A stretch of DNA of 64,000 bases from Lycorma delicatula (GCF_047948215.1 NC_134463.1:97492657-97556656), one strand, 5' to 3'. Counted from the first letter of the stretch, positions 1 to 12,520 are shown. Translations and numbers: made by a program. The notes: generated by a model not told the origin, from the letters alone.

Positions 1-107
1 AAAAATAACTAACTAATCCGTATAAAAGTAAGATTTGAACGCTGGAATTCTCGACTTCCAAATTAGCTGGTTGGGAAGACCAGTTCACCACTAGACCAAC
101 CCCGGTT
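1..107 (-). repeat. tRNA-derived SINE, family A, 5' head (runs off window edge)
   Basis: Read on the minus strand, this begins with a tRNA-like head. An A-box-like TGGTCTAGTGGT is followed by a B-box-like GCGTTCAAATC. The same layout recurs at 21.8 kb and 48.8 kb, each followed by a body that starts TTATACGGAT or similar. Only the head is in the window; the body would lie beyond base 1. Confidence 0.7.
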
Positions 108-440
108 TATTTATAATAACCTAAAATATTTTTTATATAGTAGTCAAATTTGAGTTATATACTATGTGTGCTCACCATAAAAATACTAATAAATTAAAAA
201 TAGCAATTGTATTTTACGTTATTTTTAAGCGAAGATTTTTGAAAGTTTATAATAATTTCCTTTCATTTTTATTCACATTATTAAAATTATTAACATCACA
301 AAGATCCAGTCTACTTTTTTTCCCCCAAGAAACATAAGTGGAAAGGCATTTGCTAAGAATCAATTAAAGTGCATTTTCTGTTATAACAAAGTTTTGTGAT
401 TAGCTTATCACATACTTGAGTATCGCTATTCATCAGCCAA

Positions 441-613
441 CTTTTTTTTTTCTTTTTCTTTTTTTTACTTCCGGGACCATCGTTAGGTATTGTTTCAGAG
501 GATGAGGTGATTGATTTGTAGCGTGTGTGAAAATGCCATGCCTGACCGGGATTCGAACCCGGGACCTCCGGATGAAAGGCCGAGACGATGTCACTCGCAC
601 CATGGAGGCCGTT
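441..613 (-). repeat. tRNA-derived SINE, family B, copy 1
   Basis: On the minus strand there is a head with B-box GGTTCGAATCCC, then a body with GGCATTTTCACACACGC, then the tail CATCCTCTGAA...GGTCCCGGAAG, then a 3' A-rich tract seen as T-rich at 441-466. The same unit occurs at 641, 40.9 kb and 55.5 kb. It faces copy 2 head to head, so the two are inverted. The small open frame across it is spurious. Confidence 0.8.
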
Positions 614-640
614 AAGATGATCTCCTCCAACTTAAAAAAA

Positions 641-795
641 TGGAGGTCCGGAGGTCCAACTTCAAGTTCATCCGGAGGTCCCGGATTCTAATCCCGGTCA
701 GTCATGGCATTTTCACACACGCTACAAATCATTCATCTCAACCTCTGCAGCAATACATAACGTGGTCCCGGAGGTTAAACAAACTTCAAAAAATT
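641..795 (+). repeat. tRNA-derived SINE, family B, copy 2 (head truncated)
   Basis: Plus-strand copy lying about 30 bases from copy 1 in opposite orientation. The B box is mutated (attctaatccc), and the body and tail end in GGTCCCGGAGGTTAAAC. With copy 1 it can fold back over about 100 bases. Confidence 0.75.
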
Positions 796-2240
796 ACTTT
801 AAAAATTACTTCACTTATACGGATGGTCTTTTTGAATCCGAGCAGGTCTTTAATTTAACACACATTCTACCACAATTTTTCTCACAATGGGTTAACGGAG
901 AGGTATCCAAACTACAACCGGTTCAGAGATTATAATCATTATTTGTAATTCATGGTGCTACTGAGAGGGTCTGATATTTCATGGAGCTACTGATATCTGC
1001 TGAGAGGGTCTATAACTAATTTTTTGGTATAATTTTCCTAAACGCCAAATCAGCCTTAAAATCCTGGAAGTGTATCCCTGTTTAAAATGTAGAAAAATAT
1101 TTTGAGGTTTTTGCCAAAATTCTTATCCCTGAAGTCCTTTCATTTTGAGATAAACTGAGTTCAAATAAAAAAAAATTAAGAATGAGATAAATTGAATTTT
1201 AAAATAATGCTGTAATAATTGCTTAAAATTCTATTAATTTTTAAATTTTCATTAAAATTTTGTCTAAACTTTTCTACTACAAGACCGCGCAAAATTTTTT
1301 ACTTCAAGATTAGAATTCCACATAAAATATACAAATAATAAAATACATAATGGATTTCGTACTAACGTTAATGTATAGATATATATTAACTTACATTTAA
1401 GTTATATCTTTTTTTATATAAAGATGTCGTGACTGATTGATTCATTTACTCTTCAACGCCCATCCTAAACTACTAAATTTAGAGAAATAAAATTTTGAGA
1501 GGATTTTTTTTATATAGAAGAAACGTGCTAAGAAAGGATTTTGTAAAATTTGACTTTTAAGGTAATAAAATGATACTTTGAGGTTTTTTATTTTATCGGT
1601 TTCTAAAAGAGATAACGCTTTGATTTTTGTTTTAAAATATTCCTTTTACAAATACCTAAAAACAAATTTCTGAGTTTCTCGATATCTTGCGTCTAAAGAG
1701 GTGAAAGAGAAAGAAATGTGATAGAGTCAAAATTTTAAAAAGTCGTCAATATCTTCTAAAATTAATGATTTATTCAGACAATTCTAGCTCATAATATTCC
1801 TGAGATTAATATTTCGTAACCAATTTCTGCGTTTTGCAAAATTCACTTTAAGCGGGTGAAATTGAATTTAACTTTCTTGGAATTTTTGCGGAAAAAATTG
1901 AAAAATCAACTTGAAGTCGATAAAAATTTTTCATAAAATTATCTAAAAACAAATTTCTGCGTTTTTCGATACCTTGGAAGTGATTAGGAGTGAAATATGA
2001 TCGAGCCTTTTTTTTTTATACAAACCCGAAAAATAAAGCTGTTGATGAGTCAGTTAGTTCATTTCAATCAATTTTTGCAATTCCCCATTAAATTTTCTCG
2101 GCAAGTCGTAATGAGTAAATACTAATAATAATCATATATATCAAATTTTCTTGTATGTGCTGTTAATTAAACCATAAAGAGTAAAATGGATTTTGATTTG
2201 ACCTAATAAAAACAATAAAAATGTTATATTTCTTAAAAAG
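796..2240. other. AT-rich spacer, no gene seen
   Basis: No coding region is supported. Internal diverged direct repeats are visible: a phrase like AAACAAATTTCTG followed by CGATA(T/C)CTTG occurs near 1660-1700 and 1945-1980. This suggests old, non-coding transposon debris. I cannot assign a family. Confidence 0.5.
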
Positions 2241-2634
2241 AAGAACGGACTGTCAGAAAAGATTAGAAGCTTTTGAAATGTGGTGCTATAGGAGAATGTT
2301 AAAAATCAGATGGGTGGATAAAGTGACAAATGAAGAGGTATTGCGGCAAATAGATAAGAAAGAAGCATTTGGAAAAATATAGTTAAAAGAAGAGACAGAC
2401 TTACAGGCCACATACTAAGGCATCCTGGAAAAGTCGCTTTAATATTGGAAGGACGGGTAGAAGGAAAAAATTGTGTAGGCAGGCCACGTTTGGAATATGT
2501 AAAACAAATTGTTAGAGATGTAGGATGTAGAGGGTATACTGAAATGAAACGACTAGCACTAGATAGGAATCTTGGAGAGCTGCATCAAACCAGTCAAACG
2601 ACTGAAGACAAAAAAAAAAAAAAAAAAAGATGAA
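2241..2634 (+). mobile_element. RTE-like LINE, copy a, 3' end of ORF2
   Basis: A 5'-truncated non-LTR retrotransposon copy. The readable C-terminal protein includes EAFEMWCYRRMLKIRWVDKV and later GRPRLEYVKQIVRDVGCRG. These are typical of the region after the reverse transcriptase in RTE-like / endonuclease-reverse transcriptase elements. The frame is shifted once near 2360-2400 (a base missing around 'gataagaaagaagc') and again near 2570. The stop is followed almost at once by AGAC and a pure A run (about 2611-2628), which marks the 3' terminus. Five further copies are in the window. Confidence 0.85.
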
Positions 2635-2639
2635 GGTAA

Positions 2640-4770
2640 AATTTTAGTTATGAATATGAATCGCAAATTTAAAAAAAAATGGTTACGCCATTCTTGGGTG
2701 ACAGAAGTAAACCGATAAAGGAATTTGTGATATCTATGTTTTAATAGTAAGACAACACCCATTAACTTCTAAATAAAACGATATGTACTGTGAACAAACA
2801 CAACATGTCATTACTTTTGATTCCCAAACAAATGAACTCCACGTTTTTGTAGAACTAAAATCAAGTGAATCTTAGCCGTCGAATCTCCCAGCTGATTTAT
2901 TTTAAAGTTCAGGTGTATACATTTTTAGAAAAAAATGGTTGGTTATGAATTCAAAGTTGTGTTCATACTTTGAACATTGATTCAGTATTTGATCACCGAT
3001 TCATAATTGATGATACATAATTTGAACATTGATTTCGAATATCCAAGATTTATTTGGTTGAAATTCGTTCCAATACTGGTTTAGAATTCGTAAAATGAAC
3101 GCTAAAAATTGTAAGATCCGCATAAGAATGAAATAATTTCTTCCAGACCTCTCTATTCTGATGTATATAGAGATTTTTTTATAAAACGATGACTGTAAAC
3201 TAGAACCCGCACGTCCGCACATACATACACGCATTTATATATGGTAAGTTATAATCTCATAAAGTATATTTAAGAGAAATTATTGATTAAATCAGAGATT
3301 ATATTTTCTGGTAAATTAACACTTTCATGAAACTTATTTGCAAATAAGAATAGTTTCAACAGTTTACAGTTGACGGAGGTGAGAAAGAGAGATTTTATAT
3401 AGCTATGGGTAGGGGAGGAAAATTTGTTAGAAGTATTGCGTTAGAGAAAAGGTACGGTATGAGGTGAATAAGATGATTTAACTTGAGAAGAGTAAACGGG
3501 TGGAACGGCTGGATGAATTTGTGAAAGAAAGAGAAGGAGAATATTTATAGTGCAACAAGTGGGGTTGTGTTGGTTGGCAGAACTGAAATCGTGGATTCGA
3601 TGGTGAAGGTGCGGTTTGAAACTGCGGTGGTACCCTAGCAGTACAACTAGCGATGGTGCTGCGGAATGGTGGTGAGTAAGTGAACTATGACTCTAAATAT
3701 GCATGAGTTTCCTCGATTCCAACTTCATGCATATATTTCCCTCATTAGGTAAGATTTCAATGCACGAGTGTGAATGTGCGTGTGTTTAGTTCAGTGAATA
3801 ATGGTATACGTGAGGCTCTTTCGTTACGACGATTGACTTTGTGACAAAATTTCTGGAACTCCGTTATCTTAGCATCTCCTATTAATTTATATATAAAATG
3901 AATAGTAAGTATTTATTTTGAAATAAAATATTATCCTATGATATAATAAGTGAAAATCTTAATCGTGTTAACTAGTTGGACGCGTAATCTCAGTTACACT
4001 TTCGTAATGTTTTAGGTTAATACCCCTGGTACGTCTTGGTATTTATCAAACGCAGCAGATTATTGTCATTGTGAATAAAGAAATATCGAAAAAATTCAGT
4101 CGGTTATGAATCTTTTTCCGCAATATTTTATATTTGCGCTAAAATTATCATAATAAATTTGTTATTTTCCTAGCACTGTCACTCTAACATTCGTAGTTTA
4201 CGCGTTTCGAAGTACCTTCATTCTCAACACTACTTTTAGCACTGAATCTTCCTCGAACGGAACGGAAAGCAAGGATGTCGGAGGGTGCAATACCCTCCTA
4301 CTTTTCGCAGTATACGGACTTGCGTCTTTTGCTACTGAGTGATTCTATTTTACTGGCGCTTTATTAATAATAGATGGCGTTGCTTCGTTTGGTGAAGTTT
4401 GGATTGCGTTCCGATCTAATGGAGGGTTTATCGGTAGGGACCCAACGGAACGATGTACTAATAAGCTTATCTTCCATGACGCGCGTCCCTTTCAGCCTAG
4501 AGTGGGCTAAAATACTTTGTTTAAGGGGTCGTCCTCTCTAAAGGAAAGGACGCCGGAGGCGACTTTCGGTCTGCACTTTAGTATTTAATTTAAATGTTTA
4601 AAATTAAAGAAAATGAGTTTGGCTGGATTGTTCTGAGACGTTGTGTCCCAGAGCTATCTCGGTCGGTAGGAAAGTGGATTTGTGATGGTTGGTATGGAAT
4701 ATGATGTTTTGTTGTCGTGTCTGTCTCTCAAATCTTCATAATAACCTTGTAAGAAGCCAGTGAGTTCTGG
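2640..4770. other. Spacer without recognisable gene
   Basis: No coding region is supported. TTTGAACATTGATT occurs twice near 2970 and 3020. From 3540 to 4620 the base composition is less AT-rich, and an AATAAAG polyadenylation-like signal lies near 4074. It could be an old LTR or a DNA-element remnant, but I cannot identify paired LTRs. Confidence 0.4.
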
Positions 4771-4775
4771 AGAGA

Positions 4776-4861
4776 ACTAGAATTCTGGAGAACTAGAGTT
4801 CTGGAGAGGGACAGACAATTTTCTGTCCCTCTCCAGAACTCTAGTTCTCCAGAATTCTAGT
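4776..4861. repeat. Perfect 40-bp inverted repeat with 6-base loop
   Basis: Arms 4776-4815 and 4822-4861 are exact reverse complements, with loop CAATTT at 4816-4821. Each arm also contains short direct repeats of TTCTGGAGA, and that motif recurs just outside the left arm. No protein is encoded. A perfect long hairpin in otherwise decayed DNA is unusual. Confidence 0.95.
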
Positions 4862-4869
4862 CTAAGCCC

Positions 4870-6560
4870 ACTCTCAATCAACATTATCATGGCCTCTTCT
4901 GCACTATCCCTTCCATTCCAACGGTTCTACATTCCTTGAAACTAATCATACTAATTAAATTTTTTTTTAATAGTCATAGATTTTAAAACATTATATTAGA
5001 TTGAGGATTTATTTGTTCATTAATTACCTCCTGTCCTTTTAATTTTGCCTTGAATGTTTCCACGTTTTCTAGAATATTTAAATGTATTCCTTTTTCTCCA
5101 TAATGTAATATCTTCGTTGATTTTTATCGTTTCATTAGTAGCTTTTCTTTTTCTATCAAATGTGTCGAATAATTTGAGTCTTCTTTTTCTTATTAATAAG
5201 TGAAACAGATTCATTTATTTTTTTTATTGATAATGCTAAGAAGAGCAGTAAATAATTCTCAAATTAAAGGTTATGAATTAATTGAATTCAAGAAATTTTT
5301 TGCTTAAATTTTGAACATTAAAGTTAAATAATTTCATATCAGTTTTCAGAAACATTTAAACTTCTTTGTATTTACAAATGAAAAATATACTTCTTGTGTC
5401 ACCCTTAGAAATCCTACTATTTCATAATTTTTTTGGCATTTTGGTTGTTTCTATTCTAATATGTTTATCACTTCATAAGAAATTATACCTTGAGCTAGGA
5501 TCAGCACAGTAAGGAAATATTAAACAAGAGATAAAAGTATTTGTAAATGGTAACACTCTTTTAAATTTAGATTTACTATTACATAATTAGGATCTAATGA
5601 TTAAATAAGTGAAGGTTAATGGATTTACATTGCATTTTCCAACGATACGTACTTTACGGAAGTAAAAAACCGTTGTAATTAAATAAAAGGAAAATATAAA
5701 ATATAATCTTTGGAATAAATTGTTAGGGAAACTAGAAAAACATTTTTTCAGAGCTCTTTTTTGAAGATCAGAATGGTATGGAGTGTGCAATACCACTCTG
5801 ATAGCTTCATGCCATTCTGAATTCCTGTTAATATTATTGTAGCTTTTGATCCGTGGTTATGAAAGAATTTTTTTTTCTTACCAAACTACCTGTTTCTTAA
5901 ACGCATAAAATTACCTTACTATTGATTGAGAAGGTAACAATGAGTTTTTTTCATTTATAAAAAACTTGGTTATTTTCCAGTATATGTACTCATTAAGAAA
6001 GTAGAAATAAAAAAGTAAATTCTTGTAAGATAATAAAACAGCATTAAAGAGAATATTAAATTATTTTATATTTAAAATTAAAATTATGGATATGTTTTCT
6101 ATAATATTCGTGCATTACGAGTAGTAAGAGGAAGGTCTAGCAGAGGATCTATGTTTGCGAAGGTGTAAATACGCTGTTTACGAAAAAGACTGCTCTGAGA
6201 TACAAGTTTCATTACTGAAATCTTCATTTAAATTACAATCGACTGGTTTTGAATTTTGGTTTCCATTATCGATCCAAGTTTCATGGTTCCATTTAGCCAC
6301 AGAAAACTTTACGAAAAATTAAAAAAAAAAAATTACTAATGACTTTCCATTAAAAAAAAAATTCTCTTAGTCTAACATAATTTATTTCTAATTTCAACGA
6401 ATTATTGTGAAGCATTTATGTATGAGCAAATGTGAATGAAATAAGTAAGCGCAACTTTGTTATAAAAGAAAACTTTAAATACGACTATACACAGACTTTT
6501 ACTGATATTAAAGAAATGGAAATGAATATGTTGTTTTGTGTATGAGATATAAGTATAAAT
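4870..6560. other. AT-rich spacer, no gene seen
   Basis: Several short open frames are present, but none shows recognisable motifs or codon structure beyond chance in AT-rich DNA. Nothing else can be supported. Confidence 0.5.
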
Positions 6561-6565
6561 ACTTA

Positions 6566-6770
6566 TACTAGCATCCCCGTCGCAACTTTTCCCGCGTTTT
6601 ATGTTTACTTGCGTTTCCTGAAGGGGTAATTTTTTTTTATTTCATGTTTTTTAGTCAAGTAACTGGAAGCAGGTACAGCCAGTCGCGTCGAACATATAGA
6701 AAACAACGGCAGTAGCTGTGTTGCTAGAGTCGCCGCGCCGTACACCGTTGCACCCCTTAAAAAAATCTAA
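6566..6770 (+). repeat. Possible member of a TACTAGC(A) CCCG-headed repeat
   Basis: The segment starts TACTAGCATCCCCGTCGCAA, which resembles the starts of repeats at 35.4 kb and 49.55 kb (CTAGC(A/G)GACCCGGC). The rest is moderately GC-rich and does not encode a protein I recognise. The link rests on a short head only. Confidence 0.3.
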
Positions 6771-6924
6771 ATTCAAAAAAGGGTGAAAATGGTTTTTAGA
6801 TATTTATCTGAAGAGTATTTTCAAGCCGAAAATTTAATAAATATTTCGTTTAGTAAAGTCGAGAATGCAGAAAATTTTCAATCATTGCTCAAATTCTTTT
6901 ATCTTTCTTTAACTTATCTCCTCT

Positions 6925-7295
6925 AGCAGCCAGATTAAGTCTCCAAGCGCTTTAATTGTGGACAGGTACTTGCTGGCAATCAGCGGCCTAGGCGTGGCAG
7001 CGAATTTCTTGTCTTTGACAAGATAAATTTAATTATTGATGGTCACATATTTTTTAGTAATTGATGAGGTGCGCCTACCCATTTTAGTGATGTATGACAA
7101 GTGGATGATGGGACTCGCAAGTGTATGGTGCCACACTTATTCCGCTCACGCTTTTAGGTTAGCTCTAGGAACTAGTTAGAACACTGGTGGCTAAACTGTT
7201 TCGAGGCTCAGTAGCCGTTTGTGTCACAGTTATTCTATCTTATGCTTTAGGGCGACCGAATTGGGTGGTGGCAGGAGAAATGCCCAAACCAACAT
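6925..7295 (+). mobile_element. R1-like LINE 3' UTR fragment
   Basis: Bases 6925-7033 and 7248-7293 match the reverse complement of 26.64-26.82 kb, where they lie just downstream of R1-like protein-coding sequence. Shared phrases include CTCCAAGCGCTTTAAT, TGGCAGCGAATT and GGGCGACCGAAT(T/G)GGGTGGTGG. So this is a 5'-truncated copy that kept only the 3' untranslated region. It carries about 215 bases (7034-7247) that the other copy lacks. Confidence 0.7.
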
Positions 7296-7299
7296 ATTT

Positions 7300-9755
7300 A
7301 AAAAATATTTACCTTATCCCCTTCAAAGTCGAATTTCGAAAAATCTAGAAATTGATTTTTAGATATTTATATGAAGATTACGCAAAAATCAAATTGATAT
7401 CTTCATTATTTATAAATTTAAAAAAAATACTCTGTATAAAAAAAAAAATCAAAAATGCATTTTTACTTTTTAAACTCGGAATTTAAAAAAAATCTAGAAA
7501 TTCGTTTTTAGATATTCAAATGAATATTATACATTCGAGAGATCAAGATAAAATCTTAATTTGTTATCGACAAATTAAAAAAAATAATAAATTTTATTGT
7601 TCTCCATTTCAACACGTTAAAAATGGAATTTTAAACAACCCTTTTTTATTGTGGGCTTTCACCATCAGAAGAATATGTATACAAATCTTTATCAATTTGT
7701 CTTCAAAAGTTTTTATAGAATCACTCACGACATTGGTTTTGTATGAGAATATAGATATTATATTATCTGATTTCAAATACACAATACGAATCATTTCAAT
7801 TAATTGAATGTTACCAGATTAACAGATTACACAGCTATTGATCAACATTAATTTGACACTAATGCATTCCCTATGTAGCAGGTGATATATTCCTAATATA
7901 TTGTGTAGATATTCCGTCATCTATACCAGATAACAAAAATTTTCAATTAATAAAAACCCAGTTTTTTATTTTTACTTAAAATGTAAAACAAAAAATATAT
8001 ATATATATATATATATATAGGTTATTTTTACATTTATTGATTTGACAAATAATAAAATTTTATGCAGGTAAAATTCTCTAGTATACAATTATACTATAAA
8101 ATTTTGTTTAATTTTTTTGGCCTAAAATAAAACATGAATTTTTTACTGTTTGTGTGTTCTGTTTTTAATTAAATACTAAAAAAAAGAGGAGAATTTCGAT
8201 TTATAAGTAATTTCTACTTGCCCGGTTATAGCGATATACGCTGCTATGGCTGCTATAACTATAACGGAAGCGTGAAAGTAGATACATCAGTAAAAATAAA
8301 AATCTAAAAAAACATTATAGTTTTTGTATCCCTAATATTTTAAGTAAACATTTTTTAACAAAAAAAGGAAAAATCAGATTTAAATAAATCATAATCTTCA
8401 AAAACAAGTTCCAATGTTCGCAAGTTCAAAAAATTTATTTTGTCAGATCGACGTTTTTACGTATTTATGTCGGCCTGTAGTTGGTTTATAACTCTGGACC
8501 CTATTGACCGATTGAAAACACGGGTGGGGTTGTTTTGGCCGAAACAAAATTTCAAATCTTTACTAGGGCACTTGTAAAAAAATAAGAAAATATTTTTTAA
8601 TATAATATGTTATATTATATTATGTTAAAATATTTTATGTTATATTTGTTAATATTTGTTAGAAAATATTTGTATATTTTGTTGTAAGAAAATATTTTTC
8701 TTACAACAGAGGAGGTTTTTTTATATCATGATCACAAATTATCAAAAAAAAATTATTTAACATTTACCCCCTCCCAAAAAATTGGTTATATATCCCCCTT
8801 CTCGTATATATAAGTTATAGTAAAATAATTAGCTGACACATGTAAGACAAGTGCCACGAGCACCTGCTAATCAGTTAATTCATAGAATTTAGTAACGTGT
8901 AAGAATGTAACTCATCTGTAGCTTTCGTTTCAATTATAACAGTTTTTATTCAGCTCTACATTAGACTCCGTACTAAACGTCTTTATGTTAGTTTTGATTC
9001 AATACTTTGTATTGTCTTCTTTATATTACTAATAATATAATTATCTCACGTTTAATAATTTTATTTGTAATATTTTTTTTGTGTGTAATAAAAATTCATT
9101 TTTTTAAAGAAACATACTGTTAAGTTCCAAACTTATCATATATATATATTAGCGGTGTATTATGTCAAAAAAGGAGTTACTGGAAGAGTTCTTTGAATCT
9201 ATATTTTCTACATCAATAGGCCTTCAAACCACTATAACATTTTTTGAACATCCCACTCCAGTTTTCCATGAGAAAAAAAGTATTTTTTAATTTTTTTAAA
9301 ATTTATTTTAAATTTAAATCTATCTGAAAAGTTACCCATTTTATTTAAAATGTAAAAAAAATCTAATTCTTTTATATATCCCTTACTCATTAATGTTTCT
9401 TGAAATAAAGATTAGCCAACAATTTTCACCCTCTTTCTAAAAAATTACCACATTGCTTATTATTAAGGGATTATGGTTTTGTATTTTTTAAACAATTTAA
9501 AAAAAATCTTTTTCAATTATCACTACTCGGGACTATTTTTCTAAAAATTAATTTTACCCAAAAAGGGCTTATAGAAGCCCCCAAAATGCAAAAAAGTTCG
9601 AAATTTCAAATATTTAATCCTCCAAATATAATTAATTAGACAATAAGGTCACCAAAATAACTTGAACTTTCCAGATAAGGAAGCTCCAAAATTTCAAATT
9701 AAAACCGAATTTTTGTTTTAATTCAATTTTAATTTAAAATTAATTTTAGTATTTT
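7300..9755. other. AT-rich spacer with diverged short repeats
   Basis: No coding region is supported; a 95-residue open frame at 7520-7807 has no recognisable motif. A phrase like AAATCTAGAAATT(G/C)(A/G)TTTTTAGATATT occurs near 7338 and 7488, with a weaker version near 6790. A (TA)n run lies at about 7995-8019. GTTGTAAGAAA and its inverted copy flank a 5-base loop near 8681-8707. These look like remnants of palindromic AT-rich elements. Confidence 0.45.
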
Positions 9756-9768
9756 AATCATTAAAAAC

Positions 9769-10485
9769 GGCATGGATGAAATCCTGCGCAAGATCTACAG
9801 CAAGAAAATAAACAAGAACAAAACGAAAGTAATGAAACGTAGTAGAAATAACGAAGATGGACCACTGAATATAAAAATAGGAAGAGAAAAGATTATGGAG
9901 GTAGAAGAATTTTGTTATTTGGGAAGTAGAATTACTAAAGATGGACGAAGAAGGAGCGACATAAAATGCCGAATAGCACAAGCGAAACGAGCCTTTAGTA
10001 AGAAATATAATTTGTTTACATCAAAAATTAATTTAAATGTCAGGAAAAGATTTTTGAAAGTATATGTTTGGAGTGTCGCTTTATATGGAAGTGAAACTTG
10101 GACAATCGGAGTATCTGAGAAGAAAAGATTAGAAGCTTTTGAAATGCGGTGCTATAGGAGAATGTTAAAAATCAGATGGGTGGATAAAGTGACAAATGAA
10201 GAGGTGTAGCGGAAAATCGATGAAGAAAGAAGCATTTGGTAAAATATAGTTAAAAGAAGAGACAGACTTGTAGGCCACATCTTAAGGCATCCTGGAATAG
10301 TCGCTTTAATATTGGAGGGACAGATAGAAATGAAAAATTGTGCAGGCAGGCAACGTTTGGAATACGTAAAACAAATTGATAGGGATGTAGGATGTAGGGG
10401 GTATACCAAATTGAAACGAATGGTACTAGATAGGGAATCTTGGAGAGCTGCATTAAACCAGTCAAATGACTGAAGACAAAAAGAA
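9769..10485 (+). mobile_element. RTE-like LINE, copy b, with target-site duplication
   Basis: A 5'-truncated copy starting after the RT catalytic box. The open frame 9772-10209 gives DEILRKIYSKKINKNKTKV and then EEFCYLGSRITKDGR, ALYGSETWTIG and FEMRCYRRMLKIRW, all diagnostic of the ORF2 C-terminal third. It is cut by a TAG at 10207 where other copies read TTG. The remainder continues to GACTGAAGAC plus an A-rich tail. Flanking AATCATTAAAAAC (9756-9768) and AATCATTAAAAAAC (10486-10499) form a near-perfect target-site duplication, so both ends are firm. Confidence 0.92.
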
Positions 10486-10499
10486 AATCATTAAAAAAC

Positions 10500-12040
10500 T
10501 CTAATACATAAACTCTCAAATTTTCCCAAAATTCGTGATGCAAATATACCATCTTATTTTCATTTATTTTATTTACATTATTATTATTATCTTAATTGCA
10601 TTAAATATTGTCTGGTTTTTCAGTCATATAGAGTGAATGATACTTAAAAGTTTTATTTAAAATTACATAAATGTAATTTAACAGCTTAATTTTATTTTAT
10701 GATTTCAATTTTAAAAAATGTTTGTGTATAAGACACAGCGCTGGGAAATTTTTGCAATCCTTTATCGGATTTGAATCCGGATATGCACCTTCAAATCTTA
10801 CTGTTTAGCAGATGAAACATTACTTATATATTTTTTCTTTATATTATTTACTTTTTTTTTTTTTAGTTCCATTTACATACATTATTTTCATTAAAAGCTT
10901 TTCATTGAAATCTCATAACACGGTTTACATCTTATAAACCACCAACTGAGATTTTCATTTCTGAGATTTTCTTTTAATAAAAACATGAATTTTCAATCGA
11001 TTAAAGTCATAAGCATGTTAAATTTTTATAAAATTATAAATTTTTTCTAGTCATAATTGTAAAAAATGTCAGTTAATAAAACTTTGTCTTTTAAACTTCG
11101 TTCTTTTATAAAAATTTATGTTATTTTACACCAAAAATTTATGTTTTTATTACGTCAAAATCTTATTTATCTTTATTAGGAATATATATATATATATCTT
11201 TGGAACGGTACGCTTTCATTTTATTCAACGAATCACAAAACCTCAACGACCTACAATACTACAGTTATATTTAGTCAAAGGGTTATGTAGAGAGCTTGTT
11301 ATAAATCACCGCAAGTCCTTTTAAACCGATCGGCTACCGCATCAAAGAGGGACTTCATTTTTATACAGCTATAACGTAATAAAATTGAACCAGTCATTTT
11401 CAAACCCTGAATTAATAATTTAGTTTTTTGCTCCCTCATTTTGCTAATGAAATTAATAAGCTGCAATAAAAATTAGAAATAATTCAGAATTATTTTGTTA
11501 TTTGCGTGATGTATTTAAAGCTAATCTATTTAAATAACATATTAAAATAAGTCTTGAAAAAATAATGAAGAAGTGTAAATGAGAGGAAAAATCATCGACA
11601 AATAAAATCACATTATTTATTATCTATGCTAAATAATTTTTTGAACTTATTATTCATCACCATTACCATAGTATTAAAAAAATAAAATCATTACAATAGC
11701 TATATAAACGCTAAATGCTTTACCCTTAGTATTGTTCTCTTCTTTTTTTCATAAAGAAGGACACTTGTTAATGTGTCATGGTTGAAATTTGGGAAATACT
11801 GTAAATAGTCATTCGTATAAATCAACTCGTTAATTAAAAGTAAGTGTTCATTTAAAAACAACAAATTCCCAAAATATTTGTTAGGTTTCTTACACCATAA
11901 TCTTTGCAAAAAAATAAAAATAAATTGATTAATAATTAATAAATAAATATAATTTTAAATAAATTGCTGATATTTAGACGGTCTTGTATTAAATCACACT
12001 TATAAACTTCGTTTGCTTTTATTTTTTGAGCTGACAAACT
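10500..12040. other. AT-rich spacer, no gene seen
   Basis: No protein similarity is recognised. Near 10765-10800 a short GATTTGAATCCGG motif resembles a tRNA B box, but without a convincing A box or cloverleaf. A (TA)n run occurs near 11181-11197. Confidence 0.45.
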
Positions 12041-12049
12041 ATCAAACTT

Positions 12050-12520
12050 TCTGGAGAAATTTGTAGGATGTATGGACTGGTGGATCTGTCTTAGAACTCC
12101 CCATGCAATAGCTAGAATTCAGAGTACTCGTTTCCTGTAGATCTGTCGTTGGTCATGTGCAAACACTGATTTAAATTCTCTGATATTGTAATTGGCTGTT
12201 GGGATAAAATTTTAAAATGCCTATTCTGTCAGTTGATTGAGGTTTGTCCATTTTGAGGTAGTGGCATACCTTAATTCATAAGTCAGGTAAGAAGTTATTC
12301 TCTAAAAACCAATAGCGAGTCCTCGTCTACATTGAACTTCTTAAATGTCAATTTGATTTAATAGAAGTGGCTTGTGTCTTGTCTCCTCAAGGGCCAGACC
12401 TAGCCTCCTATGCAATGGTTCTGCCTTGATGGAAGATTAGACTGGAATTAGTTGACGTCGTTCCAGACTAATAAAATTTGAGCTGTTGAATAGTCTACAT
12501 ACCGAGACAGAGAACAATGT
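12050..12520. other. Unidentified segment of higher sequence complexity
   Basis: This block is visibly less AT-rich than its neighbours, which suggests former coding or element sequence. Reading all frames by eye gave only stop-interrupted peptides without a known motif. It may be an old transposon fragment. I cannot name it. Confidence 0.3.

Noticed and set aside
433..630. 65-residue minus-strand open frame as a gene
   Set aside because: It lies across a tRNA-derived SINE and its A-rich tail; the lysine-rich end is the tail translated.
3540..4620. Solo LTR of an LTR retrotransposon
   Set aside because: Composition and an AATAAA-like signal are suggestive, but no terminal TG...CA pair, target duplication or second LTR could be found.
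7520..7807. 95-residue open frame as a small gene
   Set aside because: AT-rich composition, overlap with an equally long frame on the other strand and no motif or initiation context; likely chance.
8681..8707. Short 11-bp inverted repeat as a regulatory terminator
   Set aside because: AT-rich palindromes of this size are expected by chance in this composition and no transcript context exists.
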